Shown here: positions 1 through 11,933 of the stretch, one piece after another | How positions within the stretch are numbered: position 1 is the stretch's first letter | Layout: the number at the start of each line of letters is the position of its first letter | From: Stictocephala bisonia | Taxonomy: Eukaryota; Arthropoda; Insecta; Hemiptera; Membracidae | DNA: 64,000 bases | Reading direction: 5' to 3' | Assembly (NCBI GenBank): GCA_035578905.1 | Contig: JAQJVL010000293.1 | Location: forward strand, 62,001 to 126,000 | Position numbers and translations under genes: made by a program | Notes under the pieces: model-generated | Seen by the model: only the letters and a program-made list of their open reading frames with translations | Told to the model about the DNA's origin: nothing | Database searches by the model: none

Positions 1-13
1 TCAAATCTTTTTA

Positions 14-270
14 GTACATATGGAACAGGAATCTTTCCTCATGACATCTGACTTTAAACACAATCCAGGACTTTAGTTATGTGCAGTGTATACGGAAGTA
101 AACCAGAGCTGGAACAATATAAATGTTAATTAATGTTTTCCATAGTCAAACCCAATGTATCCAGTACATATGGAACAGGAAACATTTCTCATGACATCTG
201 ACTGTGAACACAATCCAGGACTTTAGTTACGTGTAGTTTACGCGGAAGTGAATCAAAGCTTGATCTAGTT
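14..270. repeat. Two-copy direct duplication, period 150 bp
   Basis: About 100 bases starting at 14 (gtacatatggaacagg) recur at 164 with roughly 85-90 percent identity by eye, sharing catgacatctgact and caatccaggactttagtta. The intervening 45 bases are not repeated, so this is a tandem pair with unequal ends. No coding potential is visible. It could be the edge of a longer array lying to the left of the window. Confidence 0.8.
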
Positions 271-1330
271 GAATTTTAATTGTTCCATTATTAAGTAATG
301 CAAACTGAATACTTGATTTTCAGCAATAAATAATTCGTTAAAGTTAATATTTTCCATGACAAATTGTTAGTAAAATTTTTTCTTTCAAATTTGCTAGTAA
401 TTTTTTACTTTGTAATGAAATTTTATAAACTGGAAACTCAATAAAATTTAATTATTGAGCTGATGTATATTTAAACAAAATTTATTTGGCTTATTGCAGC
501 GTTTCAATCAGTCTAGCATAATTTTAATTTTTTTTTAAATTAATTAACAATGTCCTGTTAAGAGGTTACTAAGAATAAACCATTAATGTAAATAACTAAA
601 TCAATGGTGTAATTAAATACCATTTTAGATGAATTTTATAAATTACTAATTGTATAATTTACACGTAAGTTACCAACTACAGGCCCTTAAGTTAGTAAAA
701 TAGGGAATAATAAATACGCCAATCTTTTGCGCAAATTTATTTGCTGTCAAAAATTAATTTTCATTTCCAGAATTATATGATGTACAAACAACTTATTCTT
801 TTGTTTTGTAAAATTCAAGTAAAAATTAAAGTACAAAAATCTACGACGCTTGATTTTTCCAGTGTTACCTTCTAAAACAGAGACATCATCGTTGGTCTTG
901 ATTTTTGTTTTATTTCATTTCATTTATAATTAACGGTAAACACCATTTTTACAAAATGTTTATACAATAGCAAAAGTTGTATAATGAATAACCGTCTGAC
1001 TTCATTTAAATAATCTGGATAATTAGCAAGATATAGTATAAAATATTTAAGAACCAACTAGGAAAGATAAATCATTCTGAAAATTATATACATAACTCCA
1101 TCTAAAGCTAATTAATTATAATACATATTACATATGTATGTACATATACATAATACATACAACAATATAACATTAAATATACCTAAATGGGGAAAATATG
1201 TATGTATAAACATACATATTAAGGTGGGTGTGCAGGTTCAATGTTTAAAATTGGCCAACAATGGCGGCAGTTGGTCTAAGTGCAGAAGTTTGAATAATTA
1301 GATAGTGGTTGACTCGTCCCAGCTATCATC
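271..1330. other. AT-rich stretch without recognisable gene
   Basis: No frame here looks like protein and no RNA gene is seen. Between 1125 and 1225 there is a cluster of tacatatgtatg-type alternating purine/pyrimidine words forming short palindromes. Nothing else is supportable. Confidence 0.5.
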
Positions 1331-1354
1331 ACGTGATTAGGGGTAGGTAAAGTC

Positions 1355-1632
1355 TTCACTTGGACGAAAACTGATTTAGTTTGACATTTATAGATTGGAT
1401 CTGTACAGCGTCCAGTGATGAATTAACTGCAATCGAGACTCCGCCTCCACTAGACTTAGTACTTGTAAGATGAGATCTGTCAGCACGAAATATGTTGTAA
1501 TTGGATAAGCCAAGTTCAGCATCAGATATATCTTCAGATAGTTTAGTTTCACTTAAGATTATGACGTCATATACAGAAGTAGTAGGGGTCTTCTTAGGAT
1601 GTTAAATGTTATATCTAAGCCCATTATCATTT
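1355..1632 (-). pseudogene. LINE apurinic-type endonuclease domain fragment
   Basis: Read on the minus strand from about 1592 to 1355, the frame gives YDVIILSETKLSEDISDAEL, then a GLSNYNIFRADRS segment and SSGGGVSIAV. This is the order of motifs in the N-terminal endonuclease of Jockey/CR1-clade LINEs: a catalytic-region SETKL, a NYNIFRADR strand and the GGGV loop. In the living element this domain nicks target DNA to prime reverse transcription. The frame runs open from about 1595 to a TGA at about 1353; upstream, a stop interrupts the LRYNI segment, and downstream the match fades after a frameshift. No reverse transcriptase follows, so this is an isolated relic. Clade is inferred from motif style only. 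Confidence 0.75.
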
Positions 1633-1712
1633 TGGTAGTAAAAATGTATAGTTACAGGTTCGTTGTTTTTTCTTAATTAACTTCAGAGGATACTGCCCTT
1701 TTATATTTTACA

Positions 1713-2788
1713 GAAATTACATGTTTACATGGACCTTAGTCTTGGTGTATAAATTACATGTTTACATGAACCTTAGTCTTGGTGTATAAATTACATGTTT
1801 ACATGAACCTTAGTCTTGGTGTATAAATTACATGTTTACATGGACCTTAGTATTGGTGTATAAATTACATGTTTACATGAACCTTAGTCTTGGTGTATAA
1901 ATTACATGTTTACATGAACCTTAGTCTTGGTGTATAAATTACATGTTTACATGGACCTTAGTCTTGGTGTATAAATTACATGTTTACATGAACCTTAGTC
2001 TTGGTGTATAAATTACATGTTTACATGAACCTTAGTCTTGGTGTATAAATTACATGTTTACATGGACCTTAGTCTTGGTGTATAAATTACATGTTTACAT
2101 GAACCTTAGTCTTGGTGTATAAATTACATGTTTACATGAACCTTAGTCTTGGTGTATAAATTACATGTTTACATGGACCTTAGTCTTGGTGTATATAAAT
2201 TACACGTTTACATGTACCTTAGTCTTGGTGTATAAATTACATGTTTACATGGACCTTAGTCTTGGTGTATAAATTACATGTTTACATTTACCTTAGTCTT
2301 GGTGTATATATTACATATTTACATTTACCTTAGTCTTGGTGTATATAAATTACACGTTTACATGGACCTTAGTCTTGGTGTATATAAATTACACGTTTAC
2401 ATGTACCTTAGTCTTGGTGTATAAATTACATGTTTACATGGACCTTAGTCTTGGTGTATAAATTACATATTTACATTTACCTTAGTCTTTGTGTATATAT
2501 TACACATTTACATGTACCTTAGTCTTGGTGTATAAATTACATGTTTACATGTACCTTAGTCTTGGTGTATAAATTACATGTTTACATGGACCTTAGTCGT
2601 GGTGTATAAATTACGTGATTACATGGACCTTAGTCCTGGTGCATAAATTACATGGACCTTAGGCTTGGTGTATAAATTAGATGTTTATGGACCTTAGTCT
2701 TGGTGTACAAATTACATGTTTACATGGATCTTAGTCTTGGTGTATAAATTAGATGTTTATATGAACCTTAGTCTTGGTATATAAATTC
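1713..2788. repeat. 37-bp satellite array, about 29 copies
   Basis: The unit contains aaattacatgtttacatg followed by accttagtcttggtgt and repeats every 37 bases. The left half (1713 to about 2190) is very uniform and shows a trimeric phase: the word catggacc recurs every third unit with catgaacc in the two between, a 111-bp higher-order unit. The right half carries indels, variants such as catttacc and shortened units, as expected of an array edge. Thirty-seven is not a multiple of three, so no long frame persists. Confidence 0.95.
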
Positions 2789-5700
2789 ACTCGGGGAGTC
2801 TGATGTTATTTCACGCTTTATCCTTTTTCTGATCTAAGCAAATATAAATACTATATTTGGTTATAATTACTTTTTTTTTTTTTTAATCATGATATGATAA
2901 TGGTTTATTGTTATTCTCCCAGATATTTCATTGCGGGACTTATTATCGGAAGATTTTTTTATTTTTTATATCACAGTTTCAACTCGGTGTGATCATTTTA
3001 ACTGTTAGTTTTGATTTTTTTAAATATTTTCGTGAAAGGTTTCAATGAATTAAATGATGACGAATTATTTTTTTTCCTTGAGTGGAACATTAATTCTTAG
3101 TAAATATAAACAATGTTATCGTATAAAATTTAGCTAAATATGTTAGCTTAGAAGAATTAAATGATGAACTTTTAAATCTATTTTTTTAGAAATATAGCAA
3201 AGTATTTTTATTTCTACTGAAAATGAGAGGTGATACGAGAAAACCTTAGTACAATCAACTCTTGATTTCTGTTTATTCACCCAAAATATAAACTACCCTT
3301 TCTCACAAATGTCTGCTACCTTTCGTAGGCATATCCGATTACCTGTGTAGAAGGTATCTGAGGTGTAAATGGTGAAACCTATATAAGATTCATATGTTTA
3401 TAAGGAAAGTTATAAAGAATTCTTCAATTTATTCTGCATAGTTACATGCCTGAATTTAGTTATAAGTATCTTCTTCTTATATATTTATTATTGACTAACC
3501 TATTACTTGCCATAATCTAAAATAACCTTCCTTAATTGGTAAGTTTGTTGTAGTCGAAGAAATATCCTTTCAACTAAATAATTTATAAAGTGATAGAATT
3601 AAGTTTGCAAACATTCAATGCGTTATTCAAAACTGATAAACATTATATAAAATATGAGTAAAGCAATAAAAATATGGTATATACAACTGTATTACTCACA
3701 CAAATCTCCGCTCAGTATTTACGTTATGTTATTTAAGTTCATTTAGATAGGAAGACTGGTTGTGATGTTAACAGACTTATGAATGTCGATAATGAACGTA
3801 AGTCTAAAATTCAAGAATAGACCTTCGTTCTTGTGTATATTGGTGTAATAATATGGGGGGGGAGTAAAGTATGTTTGAGTGCGTTTTAGACAGTTAATGT
3901 TAGAATCGTTAGACTCAATTACAATACGTGTAAAGAGGTACATGCAATAACTGCATGTATTGAACATGTTTTTTATACAGGTATATATTTTGAAAAAATA
4001 TGTATAACATTAGCAATTTATTTTAATAAAAATGCTTTTGATGAGCTATCATGAGATATATTTACTTACTATTTGACAAAAAGCAATAAGTAAACTGTAG
4101 TTCAAGAATATTTATAAAGATTTCATAAAATCATGTGGAATTGATAACTGAGTGAGTTTAACCTCATTTTAATTCTAGCAGTATCAGAACATTAAGACGT
4201 GACCTAAATCACCCCGTAAACCCCGTAGGAGCACAATAACTGTCAGTACAGGGACTGTTTTACCTCCACCATTCTACTTTCACTAATTTGAAAGGACTGC
4301 AGAGGAATTTGATTGAATTATAAAAACCACTATTGCTATGACATAATGTTCGTAAATAAACTATAACATTTTATCTAATTAATAAGTAGTCTATACTAAC
4401 ACAGAATGGTTTCTACGATACAATCATTTGTAAATAACTACTTTTGTTAATAGTTTAATGTGAATCATAGATATCTATAAAATATTAACTATTAATGATT
4501 CTGGTGTTAAAGTTACCGTATAACACCAAGAAGTTTGAGGTCTGAAGTATATAACATTGATATTACTTAGAGATTATATGTATCAAGGATATAATTGTAA
4601 AATGATCGGTTTACAATATAATCTTAATACAGATCATTATAAGTTGTTTTATCTCAGAACTCTCAAAATTTGAATTACAATTTTATTTGCTGCAACCAAC
4701 AATATATACACATAACCAATTTATAAACGCATTACAACTGATGGAATTGTTGTGAGTTGTATGATGTCAGGCAATGAGAAAATGCACGACAATTTCAGTA
4801 AGATCAGTTTGACATGTTTGGAAAGTAACTTAAACTGTGCAATTTGTTGTCACCTGACAAGTTGCCTGTCATCCCAACTCAATTGCTCTCCCCAACTAGG
4901 TTTGTAGTGAGTTCTACTATTAATCTCGAAGTACGTTGCCCTTAATTTATGAGATCATAAAAGATCCATATTATTTTAATGTCCATTACTATTTTAGTTC
5001 AAGAATATTTTTGTAGGTTAACTTTAAAATATTATTGATAAATCATTACTAATACGTTTCAGTCAATTATCATTACTATTTATTTTTATCTTATGGAACA
5101 AACGTGTAGAACTATTTAAAATATAAATTGTAATTTTAATGAACGGTTTGTCCATATTTTTGACTTACAGACATAAGTGTCCATTAATTAATTTTCTTCA
5201 AAATAAATCTTTATCTTCTTAAAAATAAAAGCTTTTCCATAATTTATATTAGTGAAAATATTATTGGAGAAATGTAATATCTTATCTTAGGGTAAATAAA
5301 ATTAATAGTGAAAGGACAGTACTATAACTAAAATCATTGTGAAATGTGGAGATGATATGTTCTGTTCTCAGTGTAAAAACACTGTCTTTCAATAATTGTT
5401 ATTTACATAGATACTACTTGAGAATTTCGTTTCATCGGGAGGCTAGGATTCGATTGTTGTTTGGGAAGGTAATTAAATGCAAGGTTTATAATTGACAAAA
5501 AAATCAAGGTACATTGTTTGAACTTCAAACTAAACCACTGTTTCTTTAGTTGTTATATCTATTGTACTTTATTAAATGAATGTCTCGACATGACACGAGC
5601 GCGGCTTGTGCCATTTCAGTGTACCTCTGACAACAGTGTGTTGCCAAGAGTACTGTGTTTGACAAACGACAGACAATGATTACTTGTGGAGGTAGAAGTC

Positions 5701-6128
5701 CACTTGAAGAGGCGTTTTTAATTGGTTCAAACAATAATACCATAGAGCAATATATAAATATTACGATAATAACACTCTATAAAAACGTGACCTCTGTGTT
5801 GCTCCCGTTGTTTGGAAGTCACGTTAAGCCTAACTACAAAACAGAAATGGGCTCGTTTAAGCAGGTGAGGGGAACTATGTCTTAATTGGGATTTTCTCCT
5901 CACTAAAAACAAAGCAATTTCTTATTGCTGGTTTATAAAGGTTTTCAAATACCCTTTCGTAATTGTTGTAAGATAATATTTAAAATGTTATCCAGATAAA
6001 CAACTTATTTTTAGAAATCGGTAAATTTATAATTTAAAAACTATTAAAAATAGTAATTTATTTTATACCACTTCAATTCGTAGCCTATTTACAGTTCATA
6101 AAATCAGGTACAACTTACTCTCGTAAAA
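2789..6128. other. AT-rich region without supported gene
   Basis: Only short open frames occur and none resembles a known family. A run of ten G is present near 3854. The segment 5580-5880 is less AT-rich than its surroundings and has overlapping 60-76 codon frames on both strands, but composition and length give no support for a gene. Confidence 0.5.
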
Positions 6129-6165
6129 TAAAATGACAATATATAGAGAATATATTGTCATTTTA
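6129..6165. repeat. Perfect 16-bp inverted repeat (hairpin)
   Basis: Arms 6129-6144 and 6150-6165 (taaaatgacaatatat and its complement) are separated by five bases (agaga). A perfect stem of this size is longer than expected by chance even in AT-rich DNA. It may be the collapsed core of a foldback element; no target duplication is evident. Confidence 0.8.
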
Positions 6166-6868
6166 AATAATGTGGAATACATAATCAATCACATCTTAAA
6201 CAAAATCATTTATCACGTATTTTATGTTGGTTTGAGGTGTTCAATCATTTGTTTAAGTATCTAATATAATATACACAGATAATATAAGACAAATCATTTG
6301 CATTTTCTAAATTGCGCAGAAAATGCATAATGTTACTATCTAACAAAAATGGCCATGTTTATATTTCGTCACTAAATCAACGAAACAAGTATAAACAAGT
6401 AAATGTCAATTTATCATAGTTTAAATAATAAATGTTGAAATAGTTTGTTAATAGAAATATAGGCGCTCAATTTTATATCTAGTTTTTATGCTATGAGGGT
6501 GGATGCACTTCAAGAATGGAGGGGATTAGCTATAAAAGTTTTAATTAAATTGTTTCTTGTGGTGGGATACAAGTTTTAGCTACATTACACAGTTCCCGGT
6601 AAATTGTGAATACTCACCTGTGACTTATCTTTATATTTACTACAACTGTTGGCTGTTTTATACTAACTATGAATGAACTATGACTGCTCATTAAACTTGG
6701 AGTTGTGTGCTAACTTAAGTATTCTTGGCTTTAGAAGGATCTGATGTGTGACCGCAAATCAGGAACTAAAAAGATAAGTTTTCTATGAAATTCCAAAGTA
6801 CATTCCATAGAATACTTTTTAGAAGTCACATTTATGATTAATTGTATTATTGTTCTATATTACATTAC
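6166..6868. other. No recognisable feature
   Basis: AT-rich DNA with no frame, repeat or RNA gene that can be supported. Confidence 0.4.
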
Positions 6869-7112
6869 GGATCTACAGCCCACGATGAGCCTTGGCATCT
6901 CGGTGATTCGTTTCCACTTAACCCAGCTTCCAGCTACTTGCCTGAATCCAAAACTTAGGAAATGTTCCTCTACCTCCTCTCTTGGTCATCCTCGCTTCAT
7001 TTTTCCTTCCATATGTTTTTAGTGTAATTCTAGGCATTCGTTCCTTTTTCATCCTTTTTACATGACAAAGCCACCTTAAAACCCGTTTTACCCTAGCGTA
7101 ACCAAATGTGGA
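6869..7112 (-). pseudogene. Degenerate C-terminal end of a LINE ORF2
   Basis: On the minus strand, about 7108 to 7030 reads VKRVLRWLCHVKRMKKERMP, a form of the RLRWFGHVxRM-R-P block near the C-terminus of many LINE reverse-transcriptase polyproteins. After one or two frame shifts, about 6965 to 6880 continues with LSFGFRQVAGSWVKWKRITE and a short MPRLIVGC tail, matching the order expected after the arginine-rich GRPR segment. Stops and shifts show it is dead. An RTE-like source is possible, but clade is uncertain. It lies about 120 bp from the Helitron at 7237 on the opposite strand. Confidence 0.6.
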
Positions 7113-7236
7113 AAATTGACAGACTGTAACGTATTATTAAAAGAATAGTTAGTTACAGATTTATTTTGGTTTGTCTTTTCTCAAACACAGGAGCAAATTA
7201 TAAAATGTTCATCTTATCTACTTTATTAAAATTTGA

Positions 7237-7245
7237 TCTATATAT

Positions 7246-7305
<60 letters not shown>

Positions 7306-7821
7306 CCAATGTATGTTTGTTTGTCTATCCTTTATGCGCTACCAAACCATCCAGCCGATCGCCATGAAACTTGGGGAAGTTGTTCTATATACCCCAGGGA
7401 AGGTTTCTGTCCTATTCCCGTTTCTTTAATCCCTCAGGGCTCCATCCCTTGGACTTCTAAAGTTTCGATGTTAATCAAATAGTAGGATGCATGAAGGTAT
7501 AATAAGTCAAATATAAAAAGAATATCAGCTGTGGGTTTTAAATATTTCAAAATTATACTGTTTATATTTTTATGTTTTGATTTCTTATAAAGCTATATTA
7601 ATTGATTGATTTATTTGATTAACAGCTGTTAAATAATAACAAATATAATAAAATTGTGGTAGGAAAAACTTTCAAAATTAAAAATAATTGAGTACAGTAG
7701 TAAACTAGACAAAACATCAGCTATTGTAAATTGGATACTGTGTAAACTGAAAGGTTGCTGCATTTCAATGATACAATCAAAACTCAATATTATGACCGGC
7801 GAAGCGGGTGGGTACAGCTAG
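7237..7821 (+). mobile_element. Short non-autonomous Helitron
   Basis: The element begins with TCTATATATA after an A and ends ...gcgggtgggtacagCTAG before a T: the TC...CTAG structure inserted between A and T that defines Helitrons. The 5' region after the microsatellite contains atgcgctaccaaaccatcc and gccatgaaacttgg, typical of the 5' end of insect Helitrons and shared with the longer copy at 10791. The 3' end (accggcgaagcgggtgggta) is identical to that copy. It is only 585 bp, with no Rep/helicase coding, so it is a dependent derivative. Confidence 0.85.
7239..7301. repeat. (TA)n microsatellite inside Helitron 5' end
   Basis: About 60 bases of nearly pure TA. It has expanded from the TCTATATATATA terminus of the Helitron itself, since the longer copy at 10791 has only a short TA stretch at the same place. 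Confidence 0.9.
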
Positions 7822-8229
7822 TTGAAAATAAAATTCTAATGAAACTATTCAACATAATAAAGATATAATTTCTTCTCAAATACTTTGTTTAAAATTAAAA
7901 AGCAAACTTAAACACGTTTCTCAAATAATGGAGTAAAATAAAATTATACTTTTAATGTGTCAAAAAAATTGCAGTAATTTAATAGCTTCTTCACGATTTT
8001 GTATCATTCTTAATGATGCTATGTGATTCTATGAATGACTTTATTATTCTGCCTCAGGAATCTGCAAATCAACAAAATAACCATTAGTTATTTTAATTTT
8101 TAAAATATCTTTTTTTTATTACGAAAATCTTACTTCTGACCAAATTTACTGAAATTTCGTTATAAGAACGGCACTTAAAAGAACAAGAAAAACTATGAAA
8201 TATTGATTAGGTATTATTATTTATCAGGC
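7822..8229. other. No recognisable feature
   Basis: AT-rich DNA between the Helitron and the G-poor tract; no coding or repeat signal. Confidence 0.4.
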
Positions 8230-9010
8230 CAATTAGCTAGTATAGGAAACCAGGACCTGGAATAACTATTGACACTAGTGAAAGTAAAATACAAATTTAT
8301 TTCCACAGTATAACATCTTGACAGTCCCTTCCAAATATTACAGTTATCTTAACCTATTTTACACTATACACCTCCTTTAATATATCCTTCTCATCCAATA
8401 ATAGACAATACAATTTATTCATTTTAGAAATCTTAAATCACATTACTATTAACATTGGCTTCAATATAGAGCCCAGTAAGTCAATAAATTCAAGAAATAT
8501 TATTTTACAGCAAGCGTCAACAAACTCATATACTATTAAATTACAATCCTCAAAATAATAATATAAACGTCACATTAAGAATTCAAACTAAACGTTCAAA
8601 TTATATATGCAAAACGTATATACTAGCAAGTGAAAATGATATATTCAATAACAAGTTATACTCAAGAAATAATCAATTAATTATTTCCAGTTAAAATTCA
8701 CAATGAAACAATAATAAAACCTAACTATGACGACCTAATCAATTTACCGTATGATTTAAGATATATTATTTTACAAATACCTTCAAGTGACAAGTTAAGT
8801 ATATTCAAATGACCCTAGTTACTATTACTGTATTCTTCCTTAGAATTATCCAATATTTATGGTTTATATATCCAACGCAATATTTATTTATTTACTATAT
8901 ATCTATATCAAATAAAAAATCTCAAATCATTAAATTATACAAGATTCAATTCTCTCAATCAGTGAATTATATTTTTATTCTTAAATTACTATTATTATCA
9001 GCTCTCTATA
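8230..9010. other. G-depleted AT-rich tract
   Basis: The plus strand here is unusually poor in G relative to C over nearly 800 bases, unlike its neighbours. The 89-codon frame at 8809-9078 is low-complexity and hydrophobic because of composition. No family is recognised. Strand bias of this kind can come from an inserted element or an organellar fragment; I cannot tell which. Confidence 0.45.
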
Positions 9011-9880
9011 TGAGTAATATACAGCCCGTCGGCTCACGCGTCGGTGTAGGTCAAACGTATATTGAATGCCCTTACTAAATTCCTTTCTTCTGCTAATTTA
9101 TATTTTCATTTCCATTAAACCCTGGAGGTGTTAAACAAATGTGTAAGATACCCCTGGAACTCTATGTCTCCTGCAGGTATGTGGTGTCAACGAGTCGTAG
9201 TGGATTCGGCGTCCACTTTTCCCTCAGGTTCATGTGGGCTGGTTGGGTCTGGAGTCGCTCGCAGTCCCTTGGGGGTGGCTTCTCTGGCCCTCAGGATAGG
9301 CTACTCGTGAAGTCCTCTGAGGTCGACATCGCAAGGGGTTGGATCGTGGCTCCAAGTCCTCCTCCTAGCTCGTCCCGTGTTTGCTCTGCAGGGTGGATTG
9401 ACGAACCTTAGGTAGTTTGACCTCCAGGTGCTGATCCTCCCTATCGTTCTATTTCCCTAAGTCCTATCCCCTTTCGATATCTCCTCCGACCCCCTTTTTC
9501 TTCTCAACTCTTTCCCTAGTATATCATCCCCACTGCCACTCACTTAACACGCCTCCAATTTAAAAAACACCAATTACTATAGGTGGTCCTTTTACGAATC
9601 ACCCTATAGGCCCGTTCGTTTTGTTATGGGTGGTACCATCTCCTTCCCGGAGCTTCTGCTGATTCTCCGCCGCATCAGCATTCATAGGCCTAATTTTGGT
9701 GAGTTTAATTTGTATTAATCTGATTAGCATGTGTACAGTGCTGGCCCTGCTTCCTTGACATCCGATCCCTTGAGTTAAAACTCTCAGGATGTCCTACTCA
9801 AATTTTACCTACTCCACTTCCCGTACCATATTTCCTGTTGTAATTAAACCTCTTTCTCATTCTTACAGTTTTTTTTTTTT
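9011..9880. other. GC-rich block, probably an unclassified mobile element
   Basis: Composition shifts abruptly: 9120-9860 is much richer in G and C than anything around it and ends in a T-run (about 9868-9881) that would be a poly(A) tail on the minus strand. Two overlapping frames (9128-9310 and 9139-9411) have no motif I recognise. The sharp edges and terminal homopolymer suggest a retroelement or its untranslated region, but no protein domain, LTR or terminal repeat was found. The class is unknown. Confidence 0.35.
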
Positions 9881-10395
9881 TATTTTATTATAAATGTTTA
9901 TAATTATGATCTTGTGTCATCTAGTGTTTTAGTTAAGTAATCTCAAAGGTTTACAACATCAGTGACATTGTAGTTAGTTTTTTCCTAGCAATATTGATAC
10001 AATAAATTTTAAGTTTCAATTGTTCTACTGTAGTTGAAATTGTCCAGTAATCCTCGTGTTCTCCTCTTCCTTATCAGAAGTTTTAATTTCTGTTTTAGTT
10101 TCTGTTGTTTTATACAACAATATATTTAGTGTATTTATTAAGATTCGTGTATGCCTAACATAAGTGTACTGATTTATTTATAGTAAACAAATGTACCCTT
10201 ATCGTTTATTTTTTTCTTCATAAAAGATTAAATAGTTAATATGGCACAATAAAAGTATCTAGTTCATATATGTTCTTTATTATTCGTTATTCTTTTTTAA
10301 TTAATTATTATGGCTTATTAGTTGAGTATCATTTAATATTAGTAGTATGCTTTATTGAAATAACTTATAATACATACTATAGTTATAAATACGTT
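9881..10395. other. No recognisable feature
   Basis: AT-rich spacer between the GC-rich block and the SINE; nothing supported. Confidence 0.4.
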
Positions 10396-10559
10396 TGCCG
10401 GCGTTTTGGCTCAGTGACTAAGGCTTCGGACTGCGGAGGGCAAAATCTAAGGTTCGAATCCCCACTGAGCCAACGGTCGGTACTTCACTAGTTGAATAAA
10501 GTTCACCTACAGGCTTGCAAGCCCAAGTGAACTGGCGATTGAAGTAAAGAAAAAAAAAA
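10396..10559 (+). mobile_element. tRNA-derived SINE, copy 1
   Basis: The head has a pol III A box (tggctcagtgactaaggc, 10407-10424) and a B box (ggttcgaatcc, 10451-10461), followed by a tRNA-unrelated body (acggtcggtacttcact ... gtgaactggcga) and an A-rich tail at 10549-10559. Copy 2 at 42249 shares head and body. The head cannot close a tRNA acceptor stem, and ttggctcagtg (10406-10416) is the exact complement of cactgagccaa (10463-10473), so this is a SINE rather than a tRNA gene. Transcription by pol III from the internal boxes is expected for intact copies. Confidence 0.85.
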
Positions 10560-10790
10560 CTACTAAAAAACTAAATTTATACACCTATGAAATGTAACAT
10601 TATATTGTTGTTACTATTATAATAAAATACCGGATATGTATAATTAATTACTTATTTAAAACAATAAATTAATCTTTTTAGTTCTTGATAGTTCAATAAT
10701 ATATATTTCAAAATAAAACATACAAATACGGAACTAAATTTGTTTTGGTAGTTAATTTAACACACTAAGCTTGTAAAAAATTTTTTTATA

Positions 10791-11933
10791 TCTATATTTA
10801 TAAAAGAGGATGTTTGTATATTTGAAGTTTATGCGCTGCCAAACCATCCAACCGATCACCATGAAACTTTAGGATGTTGTCTTGTATACTCCCGAGATGG
10901 TTTCTGTAAAGTTTGATGCAGATCCGTCCACAGGGTTCCGCCCCACGGGCTCCTAAAGATCCCATGTTATTCAAATGGAGAATCTGAATTGTTTACAAAA
11001 AACATATGACTGTGTGGTTTAATGTAGTTTCACATGCCATAAGCATATTGAAGTTCTCACAACAACAGTACTGTATATGTTTTGATTTATTGTAGTTCTA
11101 CATTTCACCTTGAGAGTGTAGCACACACTAATTTTACTTGATCGGGTGATCTGTATTTGGTGTTAACCTTTTTTCCTCGGTAATTAAAACATGTGGTGAA
11201 ACGTGAAAATAAAAACTCGGCCCTACGGGCCTTGCCAGGGGGCAAGCCCCCTGGACCCCCGGATCTTTTTGCTTAGAGCCTACGGCTAAAATTCAAGAAA
11301 CATGGAACATGCTTTAGCTGCGCTTTTTCTGTTTGCTGGCTCCTTTTTAATAATTTCTGCAAATGTATTTCTCCGAAAACAACGAATTTTAGATTTCATG
11401 TAAGGAATTACAAAAAATATAAACATATCTTAAAAATATAAATATATCTTTACTTTTTAAATTTTATTGTTTCGCGGCTCAGGTTCTTACTCACGCGATG
11501 ACTCATTACCACCTTGAAAGGAAGTTAATTATTATCTTATATAATCCTATAGACACAAAATGGATTCTCTAATTAGGACTTAATTTTGTATATTTTTAAC
11601 AAGAGTTGTCATGGAAACTAAAGATGTACTTTGATGAACGCTTGCAAATAAAATCATTATTGAAGTCAACACTGATATGTCATTCTGTTTTCATGGTTAC
11701 GCGTCACCTTCCCGCATCACCCTCCCGCGTAACGTTTTCAGGCAGTTAGGTCAAGACTAAAGCATGTTCCATGCTAAAATAAATAATTATTTATTTTGCA
11801 GTTTACTTTTTATGACATGCCTCCTAAAAAATCTAATATTGGTAGAAGAAGCAAAAATGCTCGAATTCTTTCACCTATTAGGTTCTAAATCAGACTCAAT
11901 ATTATGACCGGCGAAGCGGGTGGGTACAGCTAG
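10791..11933 (+). mobile_element. Non-autonomous Helitron, 1.14 kb
   Basis: It starts TCTATATTTATAAAAG directly after A (10790) and ends ...gtacagCTAG directly before T (11934). The 5' section (about 10830-10880, gcgctgccaaaccatccaac) and the 3' 35 bases match the Helitron at 7237. A strong hairpin with arms 11235-11243 and 11246-11254 (ccagggggc with an AA loop) lies in a segment ending cccccggatc. No Rep or helicase frame is present. Rolling-circle transposition in trans is inferred from the family. Confidence 0.88.
11300..11773. repeat. 17-bp perfect inverted repeat inside the Helitron
   Basis: Catggaacatgctttag at 11300-11316 is exactly complementary to ctaaagcatgttccatg at 11757-11773, enclosing 440 bases. 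A second shorter pair, gttacgcg and cgcgtaac, occurs around 11697-11735. These could be ends of a small nested TIR element captured by the Helitron, but I see no target duplication. Confidence 0.6.

Noticed and set aside
8809..9078. 89-codon hydrophobic frame
   Set aside because: Low-complexity composition in a G-poor tract; no motif.
9128..9411. Two overlapping frames of 60 and 90 codons in the GC-rich island
   Set aside because: No recognisable domain; high GC lowers stop frequency.
10407..10473. Functional tRNA gene
   Set aside because: A and B boxes are present but the cloverleaf cannot be formed; the same body and tail recur at 42249.
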